Assembly (NCBI GenBank): GCA_046706185.1
Contig: JBJKPR010000017.1
Location: 1-24,187, forward strand
Source of the DNA: JAJZXY01 sp046706185
GTDB taxonomy: Archaea > Thermoplasmatota > Thermoplasmata > Sysuiplasmatales > Sysuiplasmataceae
DNA length: 24,187 nucleotides
Reading direction: 5' to 3'
Positions 15,781 through 22,213 of the stretch are shown piece by piece. Each line of letters opens with the position of its first letter. Position 1 is the first letter of the stretch. Below the pieces are notes generated by a model. That model saw only the letters and a program-made list of their open reading frames with translations. It searched no databases and was not told the origin of the DNA. The position numbers and the translations under genes were made by a program.

Positions 15781-15866
15781 GTTGTTGCAGGCGGATGTTG
15801 CCGCCGGTGAAGATTCAGGAGGCTACCGGCCAACATGGTTTACAATGGAAGGATAATATCTTCAGG

Positions 15867-15960
15867 CGGGCCCGGAGGGATGTTCGGACATTTGATGTCA
15901 TTCGAACCCTCGACCTTTCGGTTAAGAGCCGATTGCTCTACCTAGCTGAGCTACGGACCC
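15867..15960 (-). tRNA. tRNA-Lys(CTT) with a 20-base intron in the T-loop
   Basis: Reading the minus strand from 15960: acceptor GGGTCCG, TA, D-arm GCTC/GAGC with a nine-base loop, anticodon arm ATCGG-CTCTTAA-CCGAA (anticodon CTT at 15926-15924, one A-A mismatch at pair 27-43), variable loop AGGTC, T-stem GAGGG, T-loop TTCGAA then the intron, T60, CCCTC, acceptor CGGGCCC (one T-G wobble) and discriminator G. CC follows but the next base is T, so CCA is not fully encoded. The mature tRNA is 74 bases. It decodes AAG and supplies lysine. Removing the 20 bases restores a perfect T-arm, which is why a simple scan could miss or truncate this gene. Confidence 0.93.
15881..15900 (-). other. tRNA intron at position 59/60 with bulge-helix-bulge structure
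   Basis: Outer helix: T-stem GAGGG/CCCTC. Central 4-base helix: TTCG of the T-loop (15906-15903) with CGAA of the intron (15886-15883). The 5' bulge is AAT (15902-15900) and the 3' bulge CAT (15882-15880), each three bases. The inner hairpin is GACAT-CAA-ATGTC. Cutting after the second base of each bulge, as archaeal splicing endonuclease does, removes exactly 20 bases and leaves TTCGAAT. Confidence 0.9.
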
Positions 15961-15987
15961 GTCAGTTTGAGCGGATACTGGAGGTCG

Positions 15988-15995
15988 AATAATAA
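15988..15995 (-). promoter_or_regulatory. TATA box of tRNA-Lys
   Basis: The minus strand reads TTATTATT about 31 bases before the tRNA 5' end, which predicts a very short 5' trailer of about five bases removed by RNase P. Confidence 0.6.
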
Positions 15996-16045
15996 CCTTT
16001 CTGATGCATTAAGGCGCTGAGCGGACGCGTTCCGCGTGGGCATTC

Positions 16046-16447
16046 TCACCTTTTTACCTTTGTCCTGAGCTTTTCTACCAGGCGCGGGAGGCTCTCCACG
16101 TCCTTTATGTCTCCTGAGCTCATGGATGAAAGCCTTGTCCTTATCTTTTCGTCCGCCCTGACCCCATTCGCTGCGAACCCCGTTGACAGTGTGTGGCAGA
16201 TCTGCCCTCCCTTCCTGTCCCAGTCGGTCAGCAGTATCACTCTCTTGTGCTCCCTGCTTATGTCCTCGCACATCTGAAAAAGCGTGTGCCTGCCGTTTAC
16301 GACGAACACCTCGCCGCCTATGCCGAGCCGCCTTAGCGCTTCCCTGTCGTTCTTTCCTTCCACTATGATCGGTGTGTCGGCGTTCTCATCGGCCAGTCGT
16401 TCAAGCAGTTTCTCCATCCTTGTCAGTCGATCAGCTGAAGAGCTCAT
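16046..16447 (-). CDS. Small Toprim-domain protein
   Basis: The 133-residue product is essentially a stand-alone Toprim fold, the metal-binding domain shared by topoisomerases, DnaG primases and M5-type RNases. The conserved glutamate is Glu30 in PIIVEGKND (26-34) and the Asp-x-Asp pair is Asp75/Asp77 in ILLTDWDRKGG (71-81), so metal binding appears intact. A basic C-terminus ends in KLRTKVKR. Archaeal proteins of this kind have no firmly assigned substrate; roles in RNA or DNA cleavage are possible. The ATG at 16447 is chosen because the longer frame to 16519 runs through the promoter region. It is divergent from the GINS gene and upstream of tRNA-Lys on the same strand. Confidence 0.82.
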   Translation of the reverse strand: MSSSADRLTRMEKLLERLADENADTPIIVEGKNDREALRRLGIGGEVFVVNGRHTLFQMCEDISREHKRVILLTDWDRKGGQICHTLSTGFAANGVRADEKIRTRLSSMSSGDIKDVESLPRLVEKLRTKVKR

Positions 16448-16500
16448 TTCCACACTGTCGCCGGCTTGATCCGGATATCCCGATTTGATAAAAAAAGGTT

Positions 16501-16510
16501 TCTTATAATC
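16501..16510 (+). promoter_or_regulatory. TATA element of GINS, possibly shared with the divergent Toprim gene
   Basis: The element contains the self-complementary TTATAA (16503-16508). Its centre is 24 bases before the GINS ATG, which predicts a leaderless mRNA. Read on the minus strand it could start the Toprim transcript near 16481, leaving a leader of about 34 bases. An additional T-rich candidate for the minus strand lies at 16487-16496. Confidence 0.55.
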
Positions 16511-16529
16511 ACGCGTCAATCTGTCGTCG

Positions 16530-17195
16530 ATGGCTTCCGAGGACTACCGTGTTGACTACGCAGAAATCACGAGGATCTACAGGACACTCCGTGGTGACGT
16601 CCTCACCGAGATTCCATCCGACTTCTACAGAAAGGCGTCTGATTACATAACCTCGCTTGAAAAGGCAGAGGAGGAGGCTCGCTCTTCAAACAAGGAGCTA
16701 CTTCACACTGCCCAGACGCAGATAAGGGAAGCCAGGAAACTCCTTGGCAACATATGGGAATTCAGGACGAGAAAACTCGCACTCATGGCCGTCAGTCAGC
16801 GCAAGGGTACCGTTGTTGAACAGAAAGGCCTCTCATCCGAAGAGGAGGAATTTCTTTCAAGCATGATTTCGGTTGTGAGGCAGCATGAGCAGTCATCGCT
16901 CCATGGGCGCAAGACCGGGGGCGGTGCTGACGGGAGCATGGCTCCGGCACCCGTCAAGCCTGTGGATGAGAAGCGCGCTGTGGAACCTGTAAGGGAGATG
17001 CGTGAGCCCGTGGCAGAGAAGCAGGCGAAGGAGGAGGGGGGGCTAGTCCTGGTAAGGTTCCTCGAAAATGTCCCGCGCTTCGCAACAGAATACGGCGAGT
17101 TTGAGATGAAGAAGGAGGATGTTGCTTTTCTGCCCGAGGCATATTCAAGGGTGCTCGTTGACAGAAAGGTTGCAGTAAGGATAGAGGGCAGATGA
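16530..17195 (+). CDS. GINS complex protein, Gins51 (Gins15) type
   Basis: The 221-residue product is part of the CMG-like replicative helicase activator with MCM and GAN/Cdc45. The order is A-domain then B-domain, which defines the Gins51/15 class: residues about 1-115 are helical (IPSDFYRKASDYI near 25-37, then IREARKLLGNIWEFRTRKLALMA near 66-88), a Pro/Lys/Glu-rich linker covers about 123-170, and the small beta B-domain has VRFLENVPRFATEYGEFEMKKEDVAFLPEAYSRVLV near 174-209. Thermoplasmata are known to carry Gins51 as the only GINS subunit, forming a homotetramer; that this organism does so is inferred. The ATG at 16530 fits the TATA spacing. Confidence 0.9.
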   Translation: MASEDYRVDYAEITRIYRTLRGDVLTEIPSDFYRKASDYITSLEKAEEEARSSNKELLHTAQTQIREARKLLGNIWEFRTRKLALMAVSQRKGTVVEQKGLSSEEEEFLSSMISVVRQHEQSSLHGRKTGGGADGSMAPAPVKPVDEKRAVEPVREMREPVAEKQAKEEGGLVLVRFLENVPRFATEYGEFEMKKEDVAFLPEAYSRVLVDRKVAVRIEGR

Positions 17196-17207
17196 TCGCC
17201 TTGGACA

Positions 17208-17219
17208 AAGATTAAATTA
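17208..17219 (+). promoter_or_regulatory. TATA box of the gcvPA-gcvPB-tmk-coaBC operon
   Basis: AAGATTAAATTA is centred roughly 28 bases before the gcvPA ATG at 17243. The transcript is predicted to be leaderless. I see no comparable box before gcvPB, tmk or coaBC. Confidence 0.6.
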
Positions 17220-17242
17220 CCCACGGTGCTAAGCGGAATACG

Positions 17243-18565
17243 ATGCCTCCGGATGAAAGAAGCGAAATGCTTGGTTTCCTTGGATTGGGCTCGGTTGATG
17301 AACTCTTTTCAGACATACCATCCGCATTCAGGGTAGATGGTCTGGGGATCCCGGGGGGGCTGAGCGAAATGGAGGTCATTTCACACGTCCGCTCAATTCT
17401 GGGAAGGAACACGAACTGCTCTGATATGAAATGCTTTCTCGGGTCAGGAATTTATGACATATTCATTCCGTCGCTGGTGAGCCATGTTGTCTCAAGGTCT
17501 GAGCTCTACACCGCCTACACTCCGTACCAGGCCGAGTTCAGCCAGGGGCTACTGCAGCTCATATTCGAATACCAGAGCCTCCTGAGTGAGCTTACGCATA
17601 TGGAAGCGGTAAACGCCTCCATGTATGACGGTTCGACTGCCCTTGGGGAGGCTGCAACGATGTGTCGCAGGATCAGGGAGGGGAGTACGTTTGCAATACC
17701 GCGCGCCCTCGCCCCATGGAAGAGGTCTGTGCTTCAAAACTACCTTAGAGGCGCCTCTGTCAGCGTCGTTGAGTATGGTTTTGATGCGGCCACCGGGTGC
17801 TCATCTGTTGATGAGGCAGCCGCGCTTGCAAAGAAGGGCGCATGTGGCGTTTATGCCGAGATGCCCAACCTGCTTGGCCTCTACGATGAGGGCATTCTTG
17901 ACCTCAAGGAAATGATAGGCGACGTCCCTCTGGTAGTGGGCGTCAACCCGGCATCACTTGCAACCGCAACGCCGCCAGGGGACTACGGTGCGGACATAGT
18001 CATCGGTGAGGGGCAGTCGCTGGGCCTCTCCATGAATACAGGCGGTCCATTGCTTGGGCTGTTCGCCTGCAGGAAGGAACATGTCCGCAAGATGCCTGGC
18101 AGAATAGTCGGGGCAACCGTCGATTCGGATGGAAAGCGTTCCTTCTGCCTGACGCTCCAGGCAAGGGAGCAGCACATAAGGAGGTCCAAGGCAACGTCGA
18201 ACATATGCACCAATGAAACGCTCCTTTCCGTGGCCGCTTCGGTCTACATCTCATCTCTCGGCCCGGCAGGCCTTGTCAACGTCGCCAGGCGAACCGAGGC
18301 TGTCAGGTCCCTTGCTGTCAGGGAGCTGAATGGGAAGCATTTCAACGTGCTGTACAAGGGGCCGGGCTACAATGAGATCACGCTCGTCACAAGGAAAAGG
18401 CCGGAGGCTGTTCTGAATGACCTTATTAAGCATGGAATAATAGGCGGTCTCCCTCTCGACAGGCACCTTCCCGAACTTGGAAACGCGTCTGTGTGGGCAG
18501 TGAACGAAAGGATGGGAGCCGATGATGTCTCGGCGCTCAGGAACGCTCTCGAGGTGGTCGCTTGA
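17243..18565 (+). CDS. gcvPA: Glycine dehydrogenase (decarboxylating) subunit 1
   Basis: The 440-residue product corresponds to the N-terminal half of the bacterial P-protein. With GcvPB it decarboxylates glycine and passes aminomethyl to the lipoyl H-protein of the cleavage system. Signature segments are FLGSGIYD (65-72), YTAYTPYQAEFSQGLLQLIFEYQSLLSELT (89-118) and MYDGSTALGEA (127-137), then the FAIPRALAP and GLSMNTGGPLLGLFACR motifs and a C-terminal ALRNALEVV helix. Length and motifs are complete. It overlaps gcvPB at TTGA (18562-18565). No gcvT or gcvH gene is in the window, so the remaining parts of the system must lie elsewhere. Confidence 0.96.
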   Translation: MPPDERSEMLGFLGLGSVDELFSDIPSAFRVDGLGIPGGLSEMEVISHVRSILGRNTNCSDMKCFLGSGIYDIFIPSLVSHVVSRSELYTAYTPYQAEFSQGLLQLIFEYQSLLSELTHMEAVNASMYDGSTALGEAATMCRRIREGSTFAIPRALAPWKRSVLQNYLRGASVSVVEYGFDAATGCSSVDEAAALAKKGACGVYAEMPNLLGLYDEGILDLKEMIGDVPLVVGVNPASLATATPPGDYGADIVIGEGQSLGLSMNTGGPLLGLFACRKEHVRKMPGRIVGATVDSDGKRSFCLTLQAREQHIRRSKATSNICTNETLLSVAASVYISSLGPAGLVNVARRTEAVRSLAVRELNGKHFNVLYKGPGYNEITLVTRKRPEAVLNDLIKHGIIGGLPLDRHLPELGNASVWAVNERMGADDVSALRNALEVVA

Positions 18566-20010
18566 GGTTCTCTCAGGCAATCTGGGAAGAGCCTCTGCTC
18601 AACGAGCTGAGGAACGACGAGCTCTTCGCATTTGACAGCAAGGTGCCTCAAATCGAGAAGGGGGCCGACAAGGGCAGGCTGGAGAGGAAGTCGCTCAACA
18701 TCCCCAGGGTTTCGGAGAGGTATCTGATGCAGCACTACGTCAACCTCTCTCAGATGAGCTACTCGGTCGACAACGGACCGCACCTCCTTGGTTCATGCAC
18801 AATGAAGTACAATCCAAAAGTGTCTGAATCGCTTTCCTCTCTTGAGAGTGTTACAAGGATGCATCCACTTCAGCCCTCATCCACAATGCAGGGTTCACTC
18901 TTCATAATGCATGAGCTTGAAAGAATGCTTGCAGCAATCTCGGGAATGGATGCTGTAACTCTCCAGCCCGCAGGCGGTGCCCAGGGCGAGTTCACCGGAA
19001 TGCTGATCACTAAGGCATACTTCGAGGAGAAGGGGGAAAAGAGGAACAGGATACTTATACCGGATTCCGCCCACGGAACCAATCCTGCAAGCGCGGCGAT
19101 GGCAGGGTACGAAGTCGTTGAGCTGCCGTCCAGGAACGGCATGGTTGACGTTGAACTGCTCGAAAAAGTGGTTGACGAGAGGGTGGCTGCATTCATGCTC
19201 ACAAACCCAAACACGCTCGGGCTCTTCGAGGAAAGGGTGGGAGACATCGCCGCTGCGCTGCATTCAAAGGGAGCTCTCCTCTACTATGACGGTGCGAACA
19301 TGAACGCGATCATAGGGAAGACAAACCCTGGACTGATGGGGTTCGATATAGTTCATTTCAATCTTCACAAGACGTTTGCCACTCCACACGGGGGCGGCGG
19401 CCCGGGCGCGGGACCGGTTGGCGTGAAGTCCTTCCTGGAGAAATTCCTGCCTGTCCCTCGTATCGTCAGGGGAAGCGAAGGGTACGGCCTCGACTACAAC
19501 AGGCCAAGCAGCATAGGCAAGGTGCACTCCTTCATGGGAAACTTTGCAGTTCTGCTCCGTGCCTATATCTACATCCTCATGAACGGTTCGGACGGCCTCA
19601 GGCAAAACAGCGAGAGGGCGGTGCTCAATTCGAACTACCTCATGAAGAAGATAAGCGACACCTATGACATACCTCACAAGAGCCTGAAAAAACATGAGTT
19701 TGTGGCAAGCGCGGATGTGCTGAAGGAGACCAAGGGGGTCAGTGCGCTTGATGTTGCGAAACGGCTGATGGACTACGGCGTACATCCTCCGACCATTTAC
19801 TTTCCGCTCATAGTCAGCGAGGCGCTTATGATAGAGCCTACTGAAAACCTGTCCAAACAGAGCCTGGACATGCTTTCTGACACATTCAGGAAGGTCGCTT
19901 CCGAGGAACCCGAGGTCCTTCACTCCGCCCCTCATTCGACGCCGGTCAGGCGGGTCAATGAAGTCAAGGCAGCCAGGGAGCTGGTATTCAGATGGCAGGA
20001 TATCAGATGA
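18562..20010 (+). CDS. gcvPB: Glycine dehydrogenase (decarboxylating) subunit 2
   Basis: The 482-residue product is the PLP-binding half of the two-subunit P-protein. The Schiff-base lysine is Lys270 in HFNLHKTFATPHGGGGPG (265-282); DSAHGTNPASAAMAGYEVVEL (168-188) and YYDGANMNAI (241-250) are further cofactor-site motifs. The start is a TTG overlapping the gcvPA stop by three bases and preceded by GAGGTG (18551-18556) five bases away, so translation is coupled to gcvPA and the subunits are probably made at equal levels. The N-terminal MRFSQAIWEEPLLNEL is typical of the family. The next gene, tmk, begins 52 bases after the stop. Confidence 0.96.
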   Translation: MRFSQAIWEEPLLNELRNDELFAFDSKVPQIEKGADKGRLERKSLNIPRVSERYLMQHYVNLSQMSYSVDNGPHLLGSCTMKYNPKVSESLSSLESVTRMHPLQPSSTMQGSLFIMHELERMLAAISGMDAVTLQPAGGAQGEFTGMLITKAYFEEKGEKRNRILIPDSAHGTNPASAAMAGYEVVELPSRNGMVDVELLEKVVDERVAAFMLTNPNTLGLFEERVGDIAAALHSKGALLYYDGANMNAIIGKTNPGLMGFDIVHFNLHKTFATPHGGGGPGAGPVGVKSFLEKFLPVPRIVRGSEGYGLDYNRPSSIGKVHSFMGNFAVLLRAYIYILMNGSDGLRQNSERAVLNSNYLMKKISDTYDIPHKSLKKHEFVASADVLKETKGVSALDVAKRLMDYGVHPPTIYFPLIVSEALMIEPTENLSKQSLDMLSDTFRKVASEEPEVLHSAPHSTPVRRVNEVKAARELVFRWQDIR

Positions 20011-20023
20011 ACTGCGGCCTCAT

Positions 20024-20045
20024 CCACCGTCATCCTTTCCGGTGG
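20024..20045 (+). other. Small stem-loop before tmk
   Basis: CCACCG (20024-20029) and CGGTGG (20040-20045) form a six-base stem with a ten-base loop, ending seven bases before the tmk SD site AGGTGG (20052-20057). It may tune tmk translation or mark an mRNA processing point; no T-run follows. Confidence 0.35.
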
Positions 20046-20062
20046 CCCGACAGGTGGTTCAG

Positions 20063-20677
20063 ATGACCGCCGGGAAGTTCATTGTACTGGAAGGGATTGA
20101 CGGCAGCGGAAAAACAACAGTCGCCAACCACATCTGCACGGTGCTTGGCAGGAATGCGGTATTCACTTCAGAACCGTATAACAGCGGGTTCGTGGGCAAA
20201 ATCGAGGAATTGCTCCCCTTCAGAGACGCCGATTCAGTCGCCGCCAAGGTGCTTGCATTCACAGCCGACAGGGCGATGCATACAAGGAAGATCAGGGAGT
20301 GGCTCGGGTCAGGGATGCATGTTGTATGTGACAGATATTTTATGTCCACCGTTGCATATCAGGGCGCCGAGTTCGGAACTACGAGGGGCAGGATGATAGA
20401 CTGGATAAGGAAGACGAACGAACCTTTCAGCGAGCTGCCTGATGCTGTGATCTATCTTGACAGCGATCCTGAAAAGGCAGTCGCAAGGATCGGCGGAAGA
20501 AGTTCGAGGCTGAAAGCATATGAGAAGGCAGCCTTCCTAGAAGTCGTCAAGAGAAATTACAGGAGTGAACTCAGGCGCTTCAGCGGAGCCAGGTTCATCC
20601 TTAAGGCGGATGTTGACATCTCCCTTCTGAAGCAGCGTGCTGAAGCGGCTGCAATCCGAGTGGTTCGAGGTGTATGA
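20063..20677 (+). CDS. tmk: Thymidylate kinase
   Basis: The 204-residue product phosphorylates dTMP to dTDP with ATP. The P-loop is EGIDGSGKTT (10-19), the substrate-binding DRY motif is at 90-92 (DRYFMSTVAYQGAEFG), SEPYNSG is at 36-42, and the short lid holds the arginines of RIGGRSSRLKAYEK (142-155). The ATG at 20063 is preceded by AGGTGG five bases away and gives the family-like start MTAGKFIVLEGIDGSGK; a longer frame back to 19958 overlaps gcvPB and is rejected. It is followed after three bases by coaBC. Position behind the glycine decarboxylase genes links one-carbon supply to dTMP use, though this is only suggested by order. Confidence 0.93.
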   Translation: MTAGKFIVLEGIDGSGKTTVANHICTVLGRNAVFTSEPYNSGFVGKIEELLPFRDADSVAAKVLAFTADRAMHTRKIREWLGSGMHVVCDRYFMSTVAYQGAEFGTTRGRMIDWIRKTNEPFSELPDAVIYLDSDPEKAVARIGGRSSRLKAYEKAAFLEVVKRNYRSELRRFSGARFILKADVDISLLKQRAEAAAIRVVRGV

Positions 20678-20680
20678 TTG

Positions 20681-21868
20681 ATGCATCCTTCACAGAGGCT
20701 CAGGGCGGCAAATGACAACAGGCTGAATGGAAACAGGGTAATACTCTGTATTTCGGGCAGCATCGCAGCTACGGAGTCAGTCAAGCTGGCGAGAGAGCTC
20801 ATCAGGTTCGGCGCAGAGGTGATACCTGTTATGAGCGAGGCGGCAGTCAGGATCATAACGGGCGAGGCGCTCAAGTTCGCATGCGGCACTGCCCCTGTTA
20901 CGGAGCTGACTGGGGACGTTGAGCATATCACTGTTTTCAGCGAGGAGAAGAAGAATGTCGTTCTTGTCGCACCCGCAACGGCCGATACAATTTCGAAGAT
21001 CTCGCTTGCGATTGCAGACAATGCGCTCACAACTGTATGCCTGAATGCCATCGGCCTTGGTGTTCCAGTAATCATTGCGCCCGCCATGGCAAAGTCAATG
21101 CTCAACAATCCCTTCATGGCCAGAAACATCGAAAGGCTGCGAAGGCAGGGGATTACGGTCCTCCCGTCTTACATAGAGGAGGGGGAGGCCAAGATGCTCG
21201 ACAGCACGACGATCATGGAGAATGTTGCCAGAACTTTCTCCCGGGGGCTGCTCAAGGGAAGGCATGTGCTCGTTGTCGGGGGTGCAAGCGAAGAGCCTAT
21301 CGATGATGTGAGGGTGATTTCCAGCAGGAGTTCAGGAAGGACGGCTCTGGAGATAGCGTCGGCTGTGTTCGAGGAAAAGGCAAACGTGAACTTATGGTGC
21401 GGCAGGGTCACTGCAGAGGAGCCTCTTTTCATAAAGTGCACGCCGTTTGACACAGTCAAGGGGCTGATCGACAGGCTGAAAGGAAGGAAATTCGACATTG
21501 TTATCGTGCCGGCATCGCTTGCAGATTTCATTCCGCCGAAGACGAAGGGGAAAATACCATCGACCAGGAAGGGGCTCAGGCTCGAAATGCATGCCGCCCC
21601 AAAGTTCATCGAGGAGATAAGGGAAAAGTGCAGGGTGCTTGTTGCATTCAAAGCGGAAGTGGGCAGCGACAAGAGCGTGATAGAGAGCGCAACAAAGAGG
21701 CTGAAGGAGACGGGCGCAGACCTTATTGTTGCCAATAACGTAGCCGAGGTGAAGGCCGAGGAAACGAGAGCTCATCTGATCACAAAGAAGGGTGTGGAAA
21801 CAGTTGCAGGGAGCAAGCGTGAACTGGCCGAGGCAATAGTGATGAAAATAGCTTCTCTCTCAAAGTAA
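20681..21868 (+). CDS. coaBC: Bifunctional phosphopantothenoylcysteine decarboxylase / phosphopantothenate-cysteine ligase
   Basis: The 395-residue product makes 4'-phosphopantetheine for coenzyme A in two steps. The N-terminal flavoprotein domain (about 18-190) shows CISGSIAATESVKLAREL, the histidine in DVEHITV, VAPATADTISKIS, and APAMAKSM where bacterial enzymes have PAMN. As in other archaea, the cysteine-bearing CGxxGxGR loop is replaced by an EEGEAKM segment. The C-terminal ligase domain (about 195-395) has VVGGASEEPIDDVRVISSRSSGRTA, VPASLADFIPPKTKGKI, LEMHAAPKFI and LIVANNVAE. A TTG at 20678 is an alternative start; both share the SD GAGGTG at 20667-20672. About 15 residues precede the first strand. 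It is the last gene of the gcvPA operon. Confidence 0.93.
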   Translation: MHPSQRLRAANDNRLNGNRVILCISGSIAATESVKLARELIRFGAEVIPVMSEAAVRIITGEALKFACGTAPVTELTGDVEHITVFSEEKKNVVLVAPATADTISKISLAIADNALTTVCLNAIGLGVPVIIAPAMAKSMLNNPFMARNIERLRRQGITVLPSYIEEGEAKMLDSTTIMENVARTFSRGLLKGRHVLVVGGASEEPIDDVRVISSRSSGRTALEIASAVFEEKANVNLWCGRVTAEEPLFIKCTPFDTVKGLIDRLKGRKFDIVIVPASLADFIPPKTKGKIPSTRKGLRLEMHAAPKFIEEIREKCRVLVAFKAEVGSDKSVIESATKRLKETGADLIVANNVAEVKAEETRAHLITKKGVETVAGSKRELAEAIVMKIASLSK

Positions 21869-21916
21869 ACAGACGGACGCTGTCAATGCCGTACCTGCAG
21901 GGTGCCGCCACGGTTC

Positions 21917-21921
21917 TTTTT
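21917..21921 (+). terminator. Possible T-run terminator after coaBC
   Basis: Five T residues occur about 50 bases after the coaBC stop, at the convergent junction with the DUF357 gene, preceded by a GC-rich stretch. The run is short, so the call is weak. Confidence 0.3.
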
Positions 21922-22213
21922 ACCTGCCAAGTGTGAACCTTCTGTAGTCTGTTCCGACATCGAAGATCCCCATCCTTGCACCCGCATCAATCCATCCGTA
22001 TGCATAGTTAAGGCAGGCAAAAGCGTCAACCTTCCTCCCTTCCTTGATGAAATGCATTGCGTCGCTGAAGTAATCCTTCGCCATCTTCAGCATATCCTCT
22101 GCCATGGCATACATTGTCCCCTGCCTTGATACGGCGATCCTGAGCATGCCCAGCGCTTCTTCCGTCAGCTGCATGTATTTTCCGAGGCGTGCATCGGTAA
22201 CAACATCTTCCAT
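21920..22213 (-). CDS. DUF357 family protein
   Basis: The 97-residue product is all-helical. Family signatures are MLKMAKDYFSDAMHFIKEGRKVDAFACLNYAYGWIDAGARMGIF (about 41-84), the aromatic-rich part of archaeal DUF357 proteins that resembles a small four-helix bundle. No catalytic motif is visible and the function is unknown. Its ATG immediately follows the herA stop codon (22214-22216), and the SD GGAGG lies six bases upstream inside herA, so the two genes are translationally coupled. A regulatory or adaptor role for HerA is a possibility from context only. Confidence 0.85.
   Translation of the reverse strand: MEDVVTDARLGKYMQLTEEALGMLRIAVSRQGTMYAMAEDMLKMAKDYFSDAMHFIKEGRKVDAFACLNYAYGWIDAGARMGIFDVGTDYRRFTLGR

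Noticed and set aside
16021..16037. Overlapping GCGGA/TCCGC and ACGCG/CGCGT inverted repeats after the Toprim gene as a terminator
   Set aside because: Stems are only five bases and no T-run follows on the minus strand; could be chance in a GC-rich stretch.
20557..21129. 190-codon minus-strand frame across the tmk-coaBC junction
   Set aside because: Antisense to two identified genes; low-complexity Ser/Ala/Leu composition.
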